Origin: Mesostigma viride
Taxonomy: Eukaryota > Streptophyta > Mesostigmatophyceae > Mesostigmatales > Mesostigmataceae
Reading direction: 5' to 3'
DNA length: 64,000 nt
Assembly: GCA_009746045.1 (NCBI GenBank)
Contig: RPFO01000165.1
Location: 4,866,692-4,930,691 of the forward strand
Positions 49,967 through 59,074 of this stretch are shown in pieces. Position 1 is the first letter of the stretch. Each line of letters starts with the position of its first letter. Both the position numbers and the translations under genes were made by a program. Under the pieces are notes generated by a model. It was not told the DNA's origin. It was given only the letters and a program-made list of their open reading frames with translations, and ran no database searches.

Positions 49967-50770
49967 TCATGGCTTACCCACCTGGCCAGAGCCTGCTCCA
50001 GCAGACTTGGCCTGGTCTGGGCAGTCACGTCGCCAATGACCCGTCCTGCCACATCCAAAGCACTTGTCATCCTTCCCAGCAGCAGCCTTCTTCAGGCCAC
50101 CCTGGTTCTGGCTGCTCTGACTGGCCTGGGTGCCCTGGCCCTGGCTCTTGCCTTGCCCTTGGCCACCCTTGTTCTGCTGACCACCCTGGTGACCACCAGC
50201 CTGCTGCTGACCCTTGCCTTTGGATCCCTGCTGCTGGCCCTTGCCACCCTGGTTACCATTCTGCCTGCGCCTGTTAGCCCTCTGACGCCTACTAGGTCTG
50301 GTTCTCCCTGAGCACCCTGCCCAGGGGCATCACCATGGACCTGATGAGCGGAGGCTGAAGGGGCACCAGTCACCTGGATTGCCTTGCAAGCAGCATTGTC
50401 AGATGGACGGATATTGAAAATAACCTTTGCAAGGCTGTCCACGTCCCATCTGTCTGATCAGCAAACATCCTAGCTGCATTTCTCCCATCCACACTCAGCC
50501 CCATGCGATCCAGGAAGTAATCTGCCACTGCTCTATCAGTCAGATCGAAGCCATGCTTGGCCCCCTTCTCCCTGATGCGTGTGAGCCGCTGCAGCTCCTC
50601 AGCTACCGTGCCCTTGATCTCAAAGGTATCATAGCTGAGCTTATAGTGATTAGTGAGGTTGAGTACCTTATCAGAGAACTCCTGACGTAGGCCCTCTAGG
50701 AACTGAGACCAAGTCAGCTTGTCCTTGACAGCTTGCCTAGCCTTGTCCCTCGCACGCTCACTGGAATCCC
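49967..50770 (-). pseudogene. Element IV Gag, C-terminal part with zinc knuckle
   Basis: Minus-strand reading: WSQFLEGLRQEFSDKVLNLT, EELQRLTRIREKGAKHGFDL, ADYFLDRMGLSVDGRNAARM, homologous to the capsid part of Elements II/III Gag. A one-base shift occurs near 50440, then DVDSLAKVIFNIRP, a Gln/Gly-rich linker and the zinc knuckle CFGCGRTGHWRRDC at about 50059-50018. It ends at TGA 49969-49967. The upstream part lies beyond the tyrosine-recombinase element at 56273-56818. Confidence 0.75.
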
Positions 50771-50771
50771 T

Positions 50772-50910
50772 ATTCTATTAACCGTGGAACTCCAGGGTAA
50801 CCAGACTCTTTATTAAAACAATGAGTGGAGCACATACAAAAGGCAGGCCACATCCCGGCCGCCGATGCTCATGGGAACACTTATTGCTTGGCAAAGGCTA
50901 GCCTTACCCC
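50772..50910 (-). repeat. Split direct repeat B2 (terminal)
   Basis: 139 bp; same sequence as 51366-51504 (TTCTATTAACCGTGGAACTC to GCAAAGGCTAGCCTTACCC). Confidence 0.92.
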
Positions 50911-50936
50911 CAAACACGCAGGGAGGGTGGGCGGGA

Positions 50937-51369
50937 AAAGAAAAGAGGCCGACCTTAGCTAGGTGGGTTTGTTTTTGTCCTTTTTTGCGTGTCATGCGGC
51001 CTTGGCCCGGACGGCATTTTTTCGCCACGCAAATGTTGCGTCTGAACAAATGACGCAATGTGGCGTTCTAATTGCCGGCAGCTTACGTAAGGCTGCCGGG
51101 GCTATTAGGTCACATATTGCGTGAGAGAAAGAATCTAGATCTAGTTAATCACTACGCCATGAGCCAAGAAACCTAGACAGTGGCAGGTTTATATCTCAAC
51201 GTAGCTCCTGCCACCTGGCCAAGAAAAACTGGCCAAAGCTTTGGCCACGACTGATCCGGATCAGGCCGCACCGGCCTCAAAAGGTACGTCACGTGAACCC
51301 AATAACCTAGCTATAGCGGCTACCCTTCCATCTCACTATAAAAAAACTATGTTCAGAGAACCACGATTC
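50937..51369 (-). repeat. Split direct repeat A2 (internal)
   Basis: About 433 bp; same as 55838-56272. Its outer end CCACGATT abuts B1, forming the junction that circularisation would use. It contains a GCCGGCAGC..GCTGCCGG hairpin. Confidence 0.92.
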
Positions 51370-51504
51370 TATTAACCGTGGAACTCCAGGGTAACCAGAC
51401 TCTTTATTAAAACAATGAGTGGAGCACATACAAAAGGCAGGCCACATCCCGGCCGCCGATGCTCATGGGAACACTTATTGCTTGGCAAAGGCTAGCCTTA
51501 CCCT
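51366..51504 (-). repeat. Split direct repeat B1 (internal)
   Basis: 139 bp, copy of 50772-50910, overlapping A2 by about 4 bp at the junction CACGATTCTATTAACC. Confidence 0.92.
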
Positions 51505-51575
51505 TATATCCCTCCCTGGCGATCCATGCCAGGGGCAAAGAACCTAGCATAATGACAGAGAAATGAACAACCAAA

Positions 51576-54500
51576 TTAGGTGGAGGGCAATTTCAAAATA
51601 GCCCGCCAGGCCCGAGGGGGGCAGGCGGCCATGGCCCGAAGAATAACCTCAGGCAGCTGCACCTCCAAACTGCGGTGCAAGCCCACATAATGGGCAACCG
51701 TGGAGCTGCTAAGCCAGCGCCCCCGGCCCTGGATGTCCCCCATGCTGCGACCCGCGAGGAAATCGTGAGTGGCACCTCCATGCCGCAGCCCGTGAATGGT
51801 GAAAATCTGGGCGACCCCCAAGGCCTGACTCGCAGCCTGCCAAATGCGCCGGAATTGCGGGTAGGTGAAAGGGAACACGGCCTCCCAAGCGTGCTTACCC
51901 GCGATGCAGTGACGGAGGATGGTTTCAGACATCACATCTTCTACCACCACTGACTGAGTCTTGCCCTTAGAGGTCTTGGTAGACCTCAGCAGTAGGGCGC
52001 CCCGTTGAGCCGGCCCAAGCCGAACGTCAGGCTGGAGGCGCACATGGCCAACACGGAGGTTCAGCGCCTCCGAGATTCGCAGGTAATGGCGGAACACGAT
52101 GACAACCAGCAGGCCCGCAAGGCGCTGACCTTGCATGACCATCGTGCTGGCAAGTGCAAACGCCGCCTCCCATGGAATGGGAGGAGGGGCACGGGGGGGC
52201 ACAAGTGTTTTCCACCCAGCGAGGACGCCACGGGCCAAGTCCCACCGCTTCACCATACCGGGATAATAAAGTTGCAACCCCATCAAGGCATTGACACACA
52301 CTTGGCGGCTGTACCCCCGAAAATGAGCCCAGGCGACATACGCACAAAATGTCTCCTCAAGGGTGTCAGCTCGTGACGATGACCCGTCCGCCCGCCCACC
52401 AGCCTCCCACCAAGTCAAGAGGGAATCAAGACCACGACGGTAGGCCAGCAAAGTAGCCGGCTTTACTTTCCCCTCTAGCAATGGAAGGTAGCTAACAGGT
52501 GCAGGGGGCCCCGGGTTAGGATGGATGCCTTCCGCGGTCAGGTCGCGCACCCAGCCTGCCAAGAAAGTCGCCATGGATTGGCCGCGAGAAACGCCATCGG
52601 CTGGTTGAAGTGCACTCGGCGTCCACACCCACTGGGAACGACTCCCCGTGGCGAGGGTCAGCGCGCACAAGCGGCGGCACTGCTTGTTGAGCTTGTGGGA
52701 TGAGGACCGCCCCTTAGCCAAGCAGCCCAACGCCGCGGTGGAGTCCACCAACCTCACCACCCGCTTGCCTCGGTTTGCCAAGCTGCGCGCACTCCTCTCC
52801 ACGCCCTTCACTGCAGCCCGCACCTCCTTCTCGTTGATGTGCATCCCCGGATCCCGCCAACGACTCCGGACCCCAACCCGCCATTGCTGGCTAGTGATTG
52901 CTTGTTGCGCCCGCGCGCTCAGTGGCCTAGGGCCAGCGTAGGCCACCTCACTTGGTATGAGCAAAGTCGGGTACCCCCGCACCTCTCGTGCCCTCGCCAG
53001 CTCCGTCACATCGCCCGGCTCCATGGTTGCGTACACGACACCTTGCCCGTAGGTGGACGCGTCAGATGCAACCACCTCACGGGCCAAAGGTGCGCTTCGG
53101 TCAACCCTTAGCATGGGAGCCAAGGCCAGGGCACACTCTAACTCCTCCCGCACCCCGGCCCACAGCACCCAGGATCGCTGCCCCCACCCTTGCAGGCTGA
53201 TGAATTTGAAACATTGCTGCCAAATGGACAAGCAGCTGCGGCTTAACATCTGCAGCCACAACCACCGCCCCAAGACGGCAGCCAGCCCCTCGGCCGTAGC
53301 TCGGCCTCGAGTGAGTATAGCCTGCGTGTGGGCGATCACAAGGTTGAGCTGCTTGACCGTTGGTTCCAGCACGCCGTTCCGTCGGTGCACCACCCCTAGG
53401 GCTTCTAGCTCGTCCCCTTCCAGGCTCGCCATCTTAGTCTTCTCCTTAGACGGCACAAGGTTGTTAGGGAGGTAGCCTTCCTCAATAGCGCGCGTGATGA
53501 GCTGGTTCACCGCCTCGCAGGTCCGCCCGTTGCTGGCCACCAAGTCATCAATGGTGATGGACAGCATGGGGGCAGGGGGGTTTTCCAGGTCAATCTGAAG
53601 CTCCCCGGCGCGCTCCTCCTTGTACTCGATGGCCAAGCGCAGTGGCTGGCCACACTCGTCGCGCACCAAGGTGAGCTCACCTGCGCTTGAGAGGTAGTTG
53701 ACCTGGCGCCTCGGATCCAGGGCACCGGTCATGTAGAGCACCATCTCATGGATGGCCTCCCCCAGCGCCACCGCATGGGAATGTCCCATGGCCAGCACCT
53801 TGAGCACGGGCCACACCTTCCGCCTGGGCCCTGCCAGACCTACGCTAGTCGACCACACACTAGGAAGCCCTTGGTAGTCCCACCACCACTCGGGCACCTC
53901 GATGGAATAGTAGTATGACACGAGGTCGCTCTTGGCGCAGTAGCACCAGCCTTTGATGTAGACCTCCACGAGGATGCCCAGGTGGGGTAGCAGGATCTTG
54001 GGGGGGTCCACCCACAGCAGGTTGCCCAGCTTCCTGTTGACGATGAACCGAAGCTCACCCACCCCCTTGGCCACTCCAAAGCAGCCATCCACCCACTTGG
54101 GCCGCCTCTCCCGGAACGCCACCATGCCCACGCCCGCTGCCCGGCTCATGAGCTTGCCCCATTCAGCCATGGAGCATCCCCGGCTGGGCTTGGGCACATT
54201 CCAATACTTTGCGCTCGCCACGACCGCTGGCTTGATGCAGTTCTCTTCGCTGGCATATATCTCCCGCCAGCTCGGCCGCATAGCCAACAGGTCGAGCAGC
54301 CGTGCCTTCCCCGCCACCTCCGCCTTTGGTAGACTCACCGCGTCCGCGCGCAGTTGTTCATACTTATTCTGCTTCCCATATATTGCATCAGCACCTTCTT
54401 GCTCCTGGCCTGTCGCAACGCCCCCTACGCGGCGACTGTGCCAGGTGCAGTGCCTCTTGACCCTCGCAAGGGCCTCCTCCCTCCCCTTAGAGCACGCCCC

Positions 54501-55751
54501 TCTAGGGTTAGGAGGAGGGTCTTGCCCCCCTCCCCACAGCCAATTAAGCCAACGCACTACCTTGCATTGCAGTGTGTACTCGCGGTGGCGGCGCGTGGCA
54601 CGCTGTCGCCGGCGTGCCGATCTCACCCTGCCCCACGCGGTGTACGCTGGCCTAAGTGGGTATGGCAGCGGGAAAAGGGAGCGGTCCCGCTGGGATTCTA
54701 TTTCCCTACTTGTTGAGCCTTGCTGAGCTTGTCCAAGAGGATGGCAGTTTGGAGAGCTGCCTTGACAGCCGGGGTGGCTGACAGTGCAGCCTCCTCCCCC
54801 AATGGCAGGAGGTGGCTGGCCACCTTCCACCCCCCCCTCCTTGCCCTCCACCTGCAGCAAGGCCGCCACCACCCTCATTAGGTACTCCATGCCCACAAGC
54901 TCCCCGGCTGCTGAGCCCAGCTCCTTGAGAAGGGTGTCCATGGCCAATGCAATGTTCATGACAATTTTCCTGTTCTCCATGTTCCGCCAATTTCCAGGCT
55001 TTACCGTCATGACCCACGACCGGATTCCCATCCCATTGTCGCTGGCGTCCTCCAACACCCCCGGCAGCACCCGCTCCGAAACCCGATATTTCACGCTCTT
55101 GGCTCGGCTTGGCAGCGCCACCCCTTTCGAGGCCTTGAAGTGGCTTCCCGCCCCCTCCATTCCTCCCAGCGCTGCCTTCAAACCTTGCATGAATTTCTCG
55201 GCTGCGACCTCCCCCTCCTCGTCCTCCTCGTCGTCCTGATTTTCGGTTTCCGGAGGTGCCCCAACGAATGTCGCCAACCTCGCCCTCATTTCCTTTCCGA
55301 CAGCCCCCCCACCTGCCGAAACCTTGGCCGCGCCTTTCGGCTTGGCCATTTTTCGCTGCGCAGGTGTCGTTGGTGGCAGCGCCTGATCCTCCTCCTCGTC
55401 CGCCGCGAGATCTGCCACGGCCAGCAGTTTTGCCACCAACGTTCCGTTTGGGTCACGTGCGTCCAACACGTCGCCAACATCAACGTGATCGGCCAGCAAC
55501 TGCACGACAGACTTCAGCTGGCTCGAGCTCCACGAGCTGGCGTCCGTCACCCAGTCCTCGGCACCGAAGACCTGCTCGACTGCCCCCACCGCCTCTGCGG
55601 GGCTGATGCACTTGGCGAGCAGAGTGGCGAGCTGCTTCTTTTTGGCGCTGAAGGCGACTGGCGCGTGACTGGCGGCAGCAGCCCGCGGTGTGGGCGTCCC
55701 GTCCTCCCCGCGCGCTGCCTGCCCTCCTGTAGCTTTGCGCCCCTTCGGCAT
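51576..55751 (-). CDS. RT - RNase H - tyrosine recombinase polyprotein of PAT-like element
   Basis: 1391 residues, single open frame. N-terminal third (MPKGRKATGGQAARGEDGTP..) is Gag-like but unrecognised. RT from about residue 560: WVDPPKILLPHLGILVEV, KSDLVSYYYSIEVPEWWW (catalytic aspartate), GHSHAVALGE, ITIDDLVASNG (IDD for YxDD). RNase H: VVASDASTYGQGVVYA, HINEKEVRA, RLVDSTAAL. A linker at about residue 1077 contains GIHPNPGP. The C-terminal tyrosine recombinase has the full catalytic set: R in YLRISEALNL, H-x-x-R in IHGLRHGGATH, RGRW, and the nucleophile in AHYVGLH near the end. Complete and plausibly functional. Confidence 0.94.
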   Translation of the reverse strand: MPKGRKATGGQAARGEDGTPTPRAAAASHAPVAFSAKKKQLATLLAKCISPAEAVGAVEQVFGAEDWVTDASSWSSSQLKSVVQLLADHVDVGDVLDARDPNGTLVAKLLAVADLAADEEEDQALPPTTPAQRKMAKPKGAAKVSAGGGAVGKEMRARLATFVGAPPETENQDDEEDEEGEVAAEKFMQGLKAALGGMEGAGSHFKASKGVALPSRAKSVKYRVSERVLPGVLEDASDNGMGIRSWVMTVKPGNWRNMENRKIVMNIALAMDTLLKELGSAAGELVGMEYLMRVVAALLQVEGKEGGVEGGQPPPAIGGGGCTVSHPGCQGSSPNCHPLGQAQQGSTSREIESQRDRSLFPLPYPLRPAYTAWGRVRSARRRQRATRRHREYTLQCKVVRWLNWLWGGGQDPPPNPRGACSKGREEALARVKRHCTWHSRRVGGVATGQEQEGADAIYGKQNKYEQLRADAVSLPKAEVAGKARLLDLLAMRPSWREIYASEENCIKPAVVASAKYWNVPKPSRGCSMAEWGKLMSRAAGVGMVAFRERRPKWVDGCFGVAKGVGELRFIVNRKLGNLLWVDPPKILLPHLGILVEVYIKGWCYCAKSDLVSYYYSIEVPEWWWDYQGLPSVWSTSVGLAGPRRKVWPVLKVLAMGHSHAVALGEAIHEMVLYMTGALDPRRQVNYLSSAGELTLVRDECGQPLRLAIEYKEERAGELQIDLENPPAPMLSITIDDLVASNGRTCEAVNQLITRAIEEGYLPNNLVPSKEKTKMASLEGDELEALGVVHRRNGVLEPTVKQLNLVIAHTQAILTRGRATAEGLAAVLGRWLWLQMLSRSCLSIWQQCFKFISLQGWGQRSWVLWAGVREELECALALAPMLRVDRSAPLAREVVASDASTYGQGVVYATMEPGDVTELARAREVRGYPTLLIPSEVAYAGPRPLSARAQQAITSQQWRVGVRSRWRDPGMHINEKEVRAAVKGVERSARSLANRGKRVVRLVDSTAALGCLAKGRSSSHKLNKQCRRLCALTLATGSRSQWVWTPSALQPADGVSRGQSMATFLAGWVRDLTAEGIHPNPGPPAPVSYLPLLEGKVKPATLLAYRRGLDSLLTWWEAGGRADGSSSRADTLEETFCAYVAWAHFRGYSRQVCVNALMGLQLYYPGMVKRWDLARGVLAGWKTLVPPRAPPPIPWEAAFALASTMVMQGQRLAGLLVVIVFRHYLRISEALNLRVGHVRLQPDVRLGPAQRGALLLRSTKTSKGKTQSVVVEDVMSETILRHCIAGKHAWEAVFPFTYPQFRRIWQAASQALGVAQIFTIHGLRHGGATHDFLAGRSMGDIQGRGRWLSSSTVAHYVGLHRSLEVQLPEVILRAMAACPPRAWRAILKLPST

Positions 55752-55837
55752 TGCTGCTCAGGGCCAAAAATGGCTCCGACAGTACAGGTTCGTCAAACCA
55801 GAGGTTCGTTTCCCCTGGCTTGCTGTCGCCGCCCTCG

Positions 55838-56272
55838 TGAAAAGAAAAGAGGCCGACCTTAGCTAGGTGGGTTTGTTTTTGTCCTTTTTTGCGTGTCATG
55901 CGGCCTTGGCCCGGACGGCATTTTTTCGCCACGCAAATGTTGCGTCTGAACAAATGACGCAATGTGGCGTTCTAATTGCCGGCAGCTTACGTAAGGCTGC
56001 CGGGGCTATTAGGTCACATATTGCGTGAGAGAAAGAATCTAGATCTAGTTAATCACTACGCCATGAGCCAAGAAACCTAGACAGTGGCAGGTTTATATCT
56101 CAACGTAGCTCCTGCCACCTGGCCAAGAAAAACTGGCCAAAGCTTTGGCCACGACTGATCCGGATCAGGCCGCACCGGCCTCAAAAGGTACGTCACGTGA
56201 ACCCAATAACCTAGCTATAGCGGCTACCCTTCCATCTCACTATAAAGAAACTATGTTCAGAGAACCACGATT
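55838..56272 (-). repeat. Split direct repeat A1 (5' terminal)
   Basis: About 435 bp; partner of 50937-51369, differing by only one or two bases (for example TATAAAGAAACT versus TATAAAAAAACT). Confidence 0.92.
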
Positions 56273-56818
56273 AGTCGTGGACGTGTGGAATACCTGCACA
56301 AGGTTGACAGTGGGATCTACAGAGCAGGAAACTAGCTCCATATCCTCCAACCACTTGTCTAGCTCTTCCTGTCCCACAGAAGGCTTGAGAGGCTTCTGGC
56401 CATTCATCACAGCCACAGCACTCATGTGAGGTCTAGTCCCAGGCAAAGCACGAGGGTCACTGCCAATGACAGCAGCTTCTACTGATGCTAATGGCGCAGG
56501 AACACTAGCTGCAGGTGGAGTGACACCAACATCAGGCACACATGGTCTCTTACCCGGGCCTTGACGCTCAGCATCCTCCTGGCCCTCCCCCGTCAGCACC
56601 ACGCCGTCGGTTGGCCATTCCGCACGCTCCTCCCCTTGTGCCACCTCCTTCCTCTTCCGGATGGATGCCCTCCTGCCATTGGCGCCCTCTGCCGTTGGCA
56701 TTGGCTGTCCCTCTGGCACGACGCTGGCTGGGCCTCCCGTATCCGCCCTTGCCTCTCCACCGCCATCACCCGCCCCCGCCCCGCTCCCGCTGCCGCTCCC
56801 GCGCGTGTTACGAAGCAT
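56273..56818 (-). CDS. Element IV Gag, N-terminal part
   Basis: ATG 56818 (MLRNTRGSGSGSG). A low-complexity Gly/Ala/Pro-rich start, then a basic patch (RRASIRKRKEV), and near the cut a conserved-looking GQEELDKWLEDMEL. The frame is broken by the tyrosine-recombinase element at 56272; residues past that point belong to the inserted element. Confidence 0.65.
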
Positions 56819-57191
56819 TATAAAATACTACAGACAACACACGCAGATATGGCTGCTGGAACCTACTCAGGCTCACGCACTTACTCCAGACGAGGCCGCC
56901 TCCTGGCTTGCACTCGCCTGCCCCTCCTCACGGTCTGGACGCTCCTCAACACCCTCAGCAACCGGTGCGGTTGCTGCTGCTGCGACAATCTGGAGGTCTG
57001 GGTTAAACTCTCCCAGCACGCAGGTCACAGGTCGCCCGTCTTCCTTGCGTTCGACTGGGTGTTGTGTCTCACCTGGGTTGCGATGCCAAGCAAGATCGCG
57101 TACCCACCGCTTACCGCCGCCGACAAGCTCGTTTTGCTCGCCTCGGCCGTAACGATCGTACTCGTGAGTCACCTCACGAGGGACGTGCAGA

Positions 57192-58010
57192 TCAGCTCGA
57201 TCTCTGCCTCTCCTCGTAGGTCTCTGTAGTGCCGTCGCCTTCGTTTATCTGCTGGGCCGAGCGCTTGACGGAGCCCTCTGGCTTGTCTGTCCACTCAAAA
57301 TGGACGTCCTCAGGCGTCTTCTCGACACCCGTGACAATCTCCACCTCCGGACCCCACGCAGCATTGGTTTCCGGCCTCGGTGTATCAAGCCTGGAGTACA
57401 CTCCGAAAGGCTGCGTGGTAATAAAGAACCTGTCTGCGTACCCTCTCGACTCTTGCAAAAGGATGGCAACAAGATTCTCAATGGTCTGAGCAAATACCTC
57501 CGCCGTGCTCCAAGGATTCACCGCCTCGCGAGCTCGGGCGTTCCGGATTATGTCGGCGTCTGGTACCCCCTCTCCTAGCACTGCTGTCGCCACCCAGTGG
57601 TTGAACAGTCTGGTGCTGCCGAGCGCTGTCGCCACCATCTGGCTAAGCGCCTCCCTGGCTAGGTCGAGACCGGCTAGCGTGATATGGGCGCCTTGGTAGG
57701 CGACCTCCACACGATTAGCAGTTTCAGCTAGCGCGTCACGAATGCGCACCAACTCCTCCACCGCCACTCGCCCTGTCTCACCCGGAGAAATCACGACGCG
57801 AGCCCTCTGTATAATCGGGTCCGCCGCCGCTGGCCTGCTGCCTCCCCCACTCACCGCCACCCACCCCTCTTCTGCCAAGTGCCTCGCTACGTAGGCCGCT
57901 TGCACGAATGTTGGAGCGTTTGCTTGGTTACGGTAGGGGAAAAACGCTTGCGCGTCTCTCTGCTCGTTCGCCTCACCAGCACCGTGGCTGCTTGACGATG
58001 AACCAGACAT
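57192..58010 (-). CDS. Element IV ORF1 (unknown function)
   Basis: ATG 58010 (MSGSSSSSHGAGEANE), only 25 bp after the 5' LTR, 272 residues, intact. The middle looks alpha-helical (RIRDALAETANRVEVAYQG; LAREALSQMVATALG). No recognised domain and little sequence similarity to the ORF1s of Elements I-III, but the position is the same. Confidence 0.65.
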   Translation of the reverse strand: MSGSSSSSHGAGEANEQRDAQAFFPYRNQANAPTFVQAAYVARHLAEEGWVAVSGGGSRPAAADPIIQRARVVISPGETGRVAVEELVRIRDALAETANRVEVAYQGAHITLAGLDLAREALSQMVATALGSTRLFNHWVATAVLGEGVPDADIIRNARAREAVNPWSTAEVFAQTIENLVAILLQESRGYADRFFITTQPFGVYSRLDTPRPETNAAWGPEVEIVTGVEKTPEDVHFEWTDKPEGSVKRSAQQINEGDGTTETYEERQRSS

Positions 58011-58035
58011 GAAAGCGCTTGGAAGCAATAGTACG

Positions 58036-58689
58036 ATTTGCGCAGCAACTCGTCAGCAGAGCTTGTGAGCTCCTGGTCCTTGCCGGCTGGAATGACCCTA
58101 GGCTGCTGGCTAGCAACGTTTATCCTCACACCAGGCCTACGACCCTCGATAGGCTCGCCACTCGTCGTGACGACCAAGGTTCGTGTGTGAAGACGCTCGT
58201 TGCCTCGTTGAGCCTCGAGCTATATGCAACCTCGTTCCATCCTTGTTCCTCGGTCATGAGCAACGCTGGGCAACGCTACATTGCCAGAGCCTCGTATCGC
58301 TGCCCTGCATCCTCGTTGCAGGCAGCATACAGGAATCTCTGGCTATCCTGTGTCTAGGACAGCACAGGACCTGCCACAGTCCTGCATGGACTTACATCCT
58401 TGCAGACCTGCTGGCTGGCTACTGGCTTCTACTAGCCACAGGACCGTTGAGCCCTCAGTACACTGTGTCCCAGTCACGTGAGAGTTCAGGCTAAGCCTGT
58501 GCAGGCACGGCCTGCCACGTGTCCTGTCCACTATGCCCTGAGAGTGCACCGCCCTCGCCCACCGGTCGGCAGTACTTCGGGACCTGATATCTTTCTAGTC
58601 CCTTGTCTGTTCTAGGCGGTTGACACGGCGTTGGAAAGGTCTCCTCAACCTGCATCCATCTAGCACATTGGTGCCCCAATATGCTAACT
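58036..58689 (-). repeat. Element IV 5' LTR
   Basis: 654 bp, near-identical to 44791-45442; plus-strand limits ATTTGCGCAGC..TGCTAACT, flanked by TTACC. Confidence 0.93.
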
Positions 58690-59074
58690 TTACCGGCGCC
58701 GACTCCTGTCTGGGGGTCAGCAATGTTTTCTGATGAGCTGTTGTGGGTGATCTGTGGGGCTTCGCCTAAGGTCCTGAAGGTTGTACATACTTCTCAAGTT
58801 CTTCACTGAACACCTATGGGCTGCCACGTACAGTTGGCCAACCTCTTGTACATGGGTAACACAACGAGCCTCCCAGGAAGGGATAGGGACTCATTGTAAT
58901 TTGTTTGTGCTCCTGAACCAGTATGGGTGCTATGTACATACAAATAGGAATCCAAGCTGGCTGTCATGCCCAGAGGGTTGTGACTTGTAGTCAGGGAGGA
59001 TGTCCAGTACCCATTGTGTGTGTTTGTATGTAGACTTGTGTGAGCTGCTACAGCTCAAGAAAAGAAAGGATTGG
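58690..59074 (+). other. Element III 3' untranslated region, right part
   Basis: Continuation of Element III after Element IV. No gene. Ends with the purine-rich AAGAAAAGAAAGGATTGG tract adjoining the 3' LTR. Confidence 0.6.

Larger units (their letters stand above)
50772..56272 (-). mobile_element. PAT/kangaroo-like tyrosine-recombinase retrotransposon (DIRS order)
   Basis: 5.5 kb inserted in Element IV's Gag. On the minus strand: A1 (56272-55838), one long ORF, B1 (51504-51366), A2 (51369-50937), B2 (50910-50772). A1/A2 are near-identical 433-435-bp copies and B1/B2 near-identical 139-bp copies. This A1-ORF-B1A2B2 split-direct-repeat layout defines PAT-like and Ngaro-like DIRS elements. 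There is no target-site duplication, as expected for tyrosine-recombinase integration. Volvox kangaroo is the known algal relative. Repeats and ORF are intact, so it is young and possibly autonomous. Confidence 0.93.
44791..58689 (-). mobile_element. Element IV: Copia-class LTR retrotransposon with permuted pol (minus strand, nested)
   Basis: Inserted in the 3' region of Element III. 5' LTR 58689-58036, 3' LTR 45442-44791, TSD TTACC at 44786-44790 and 58690-58694. Minus-strand order: ORF1, Gag (cut by the tyrosine-recombinase element 50772-56272), integrase, SH3-like module, protease, RT, RNase H. Apart from that insertion the coding regions are nearly intact, with frameshifts near 50440 and 48730. 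Confidence 0.92.

Noticed and set aside
50865-51058. Small frames in the DIRS repeats (on both A copies)
   Set aside because: They lie in the terminal repeats and are duplicated only because the repeats are; no domain seen.
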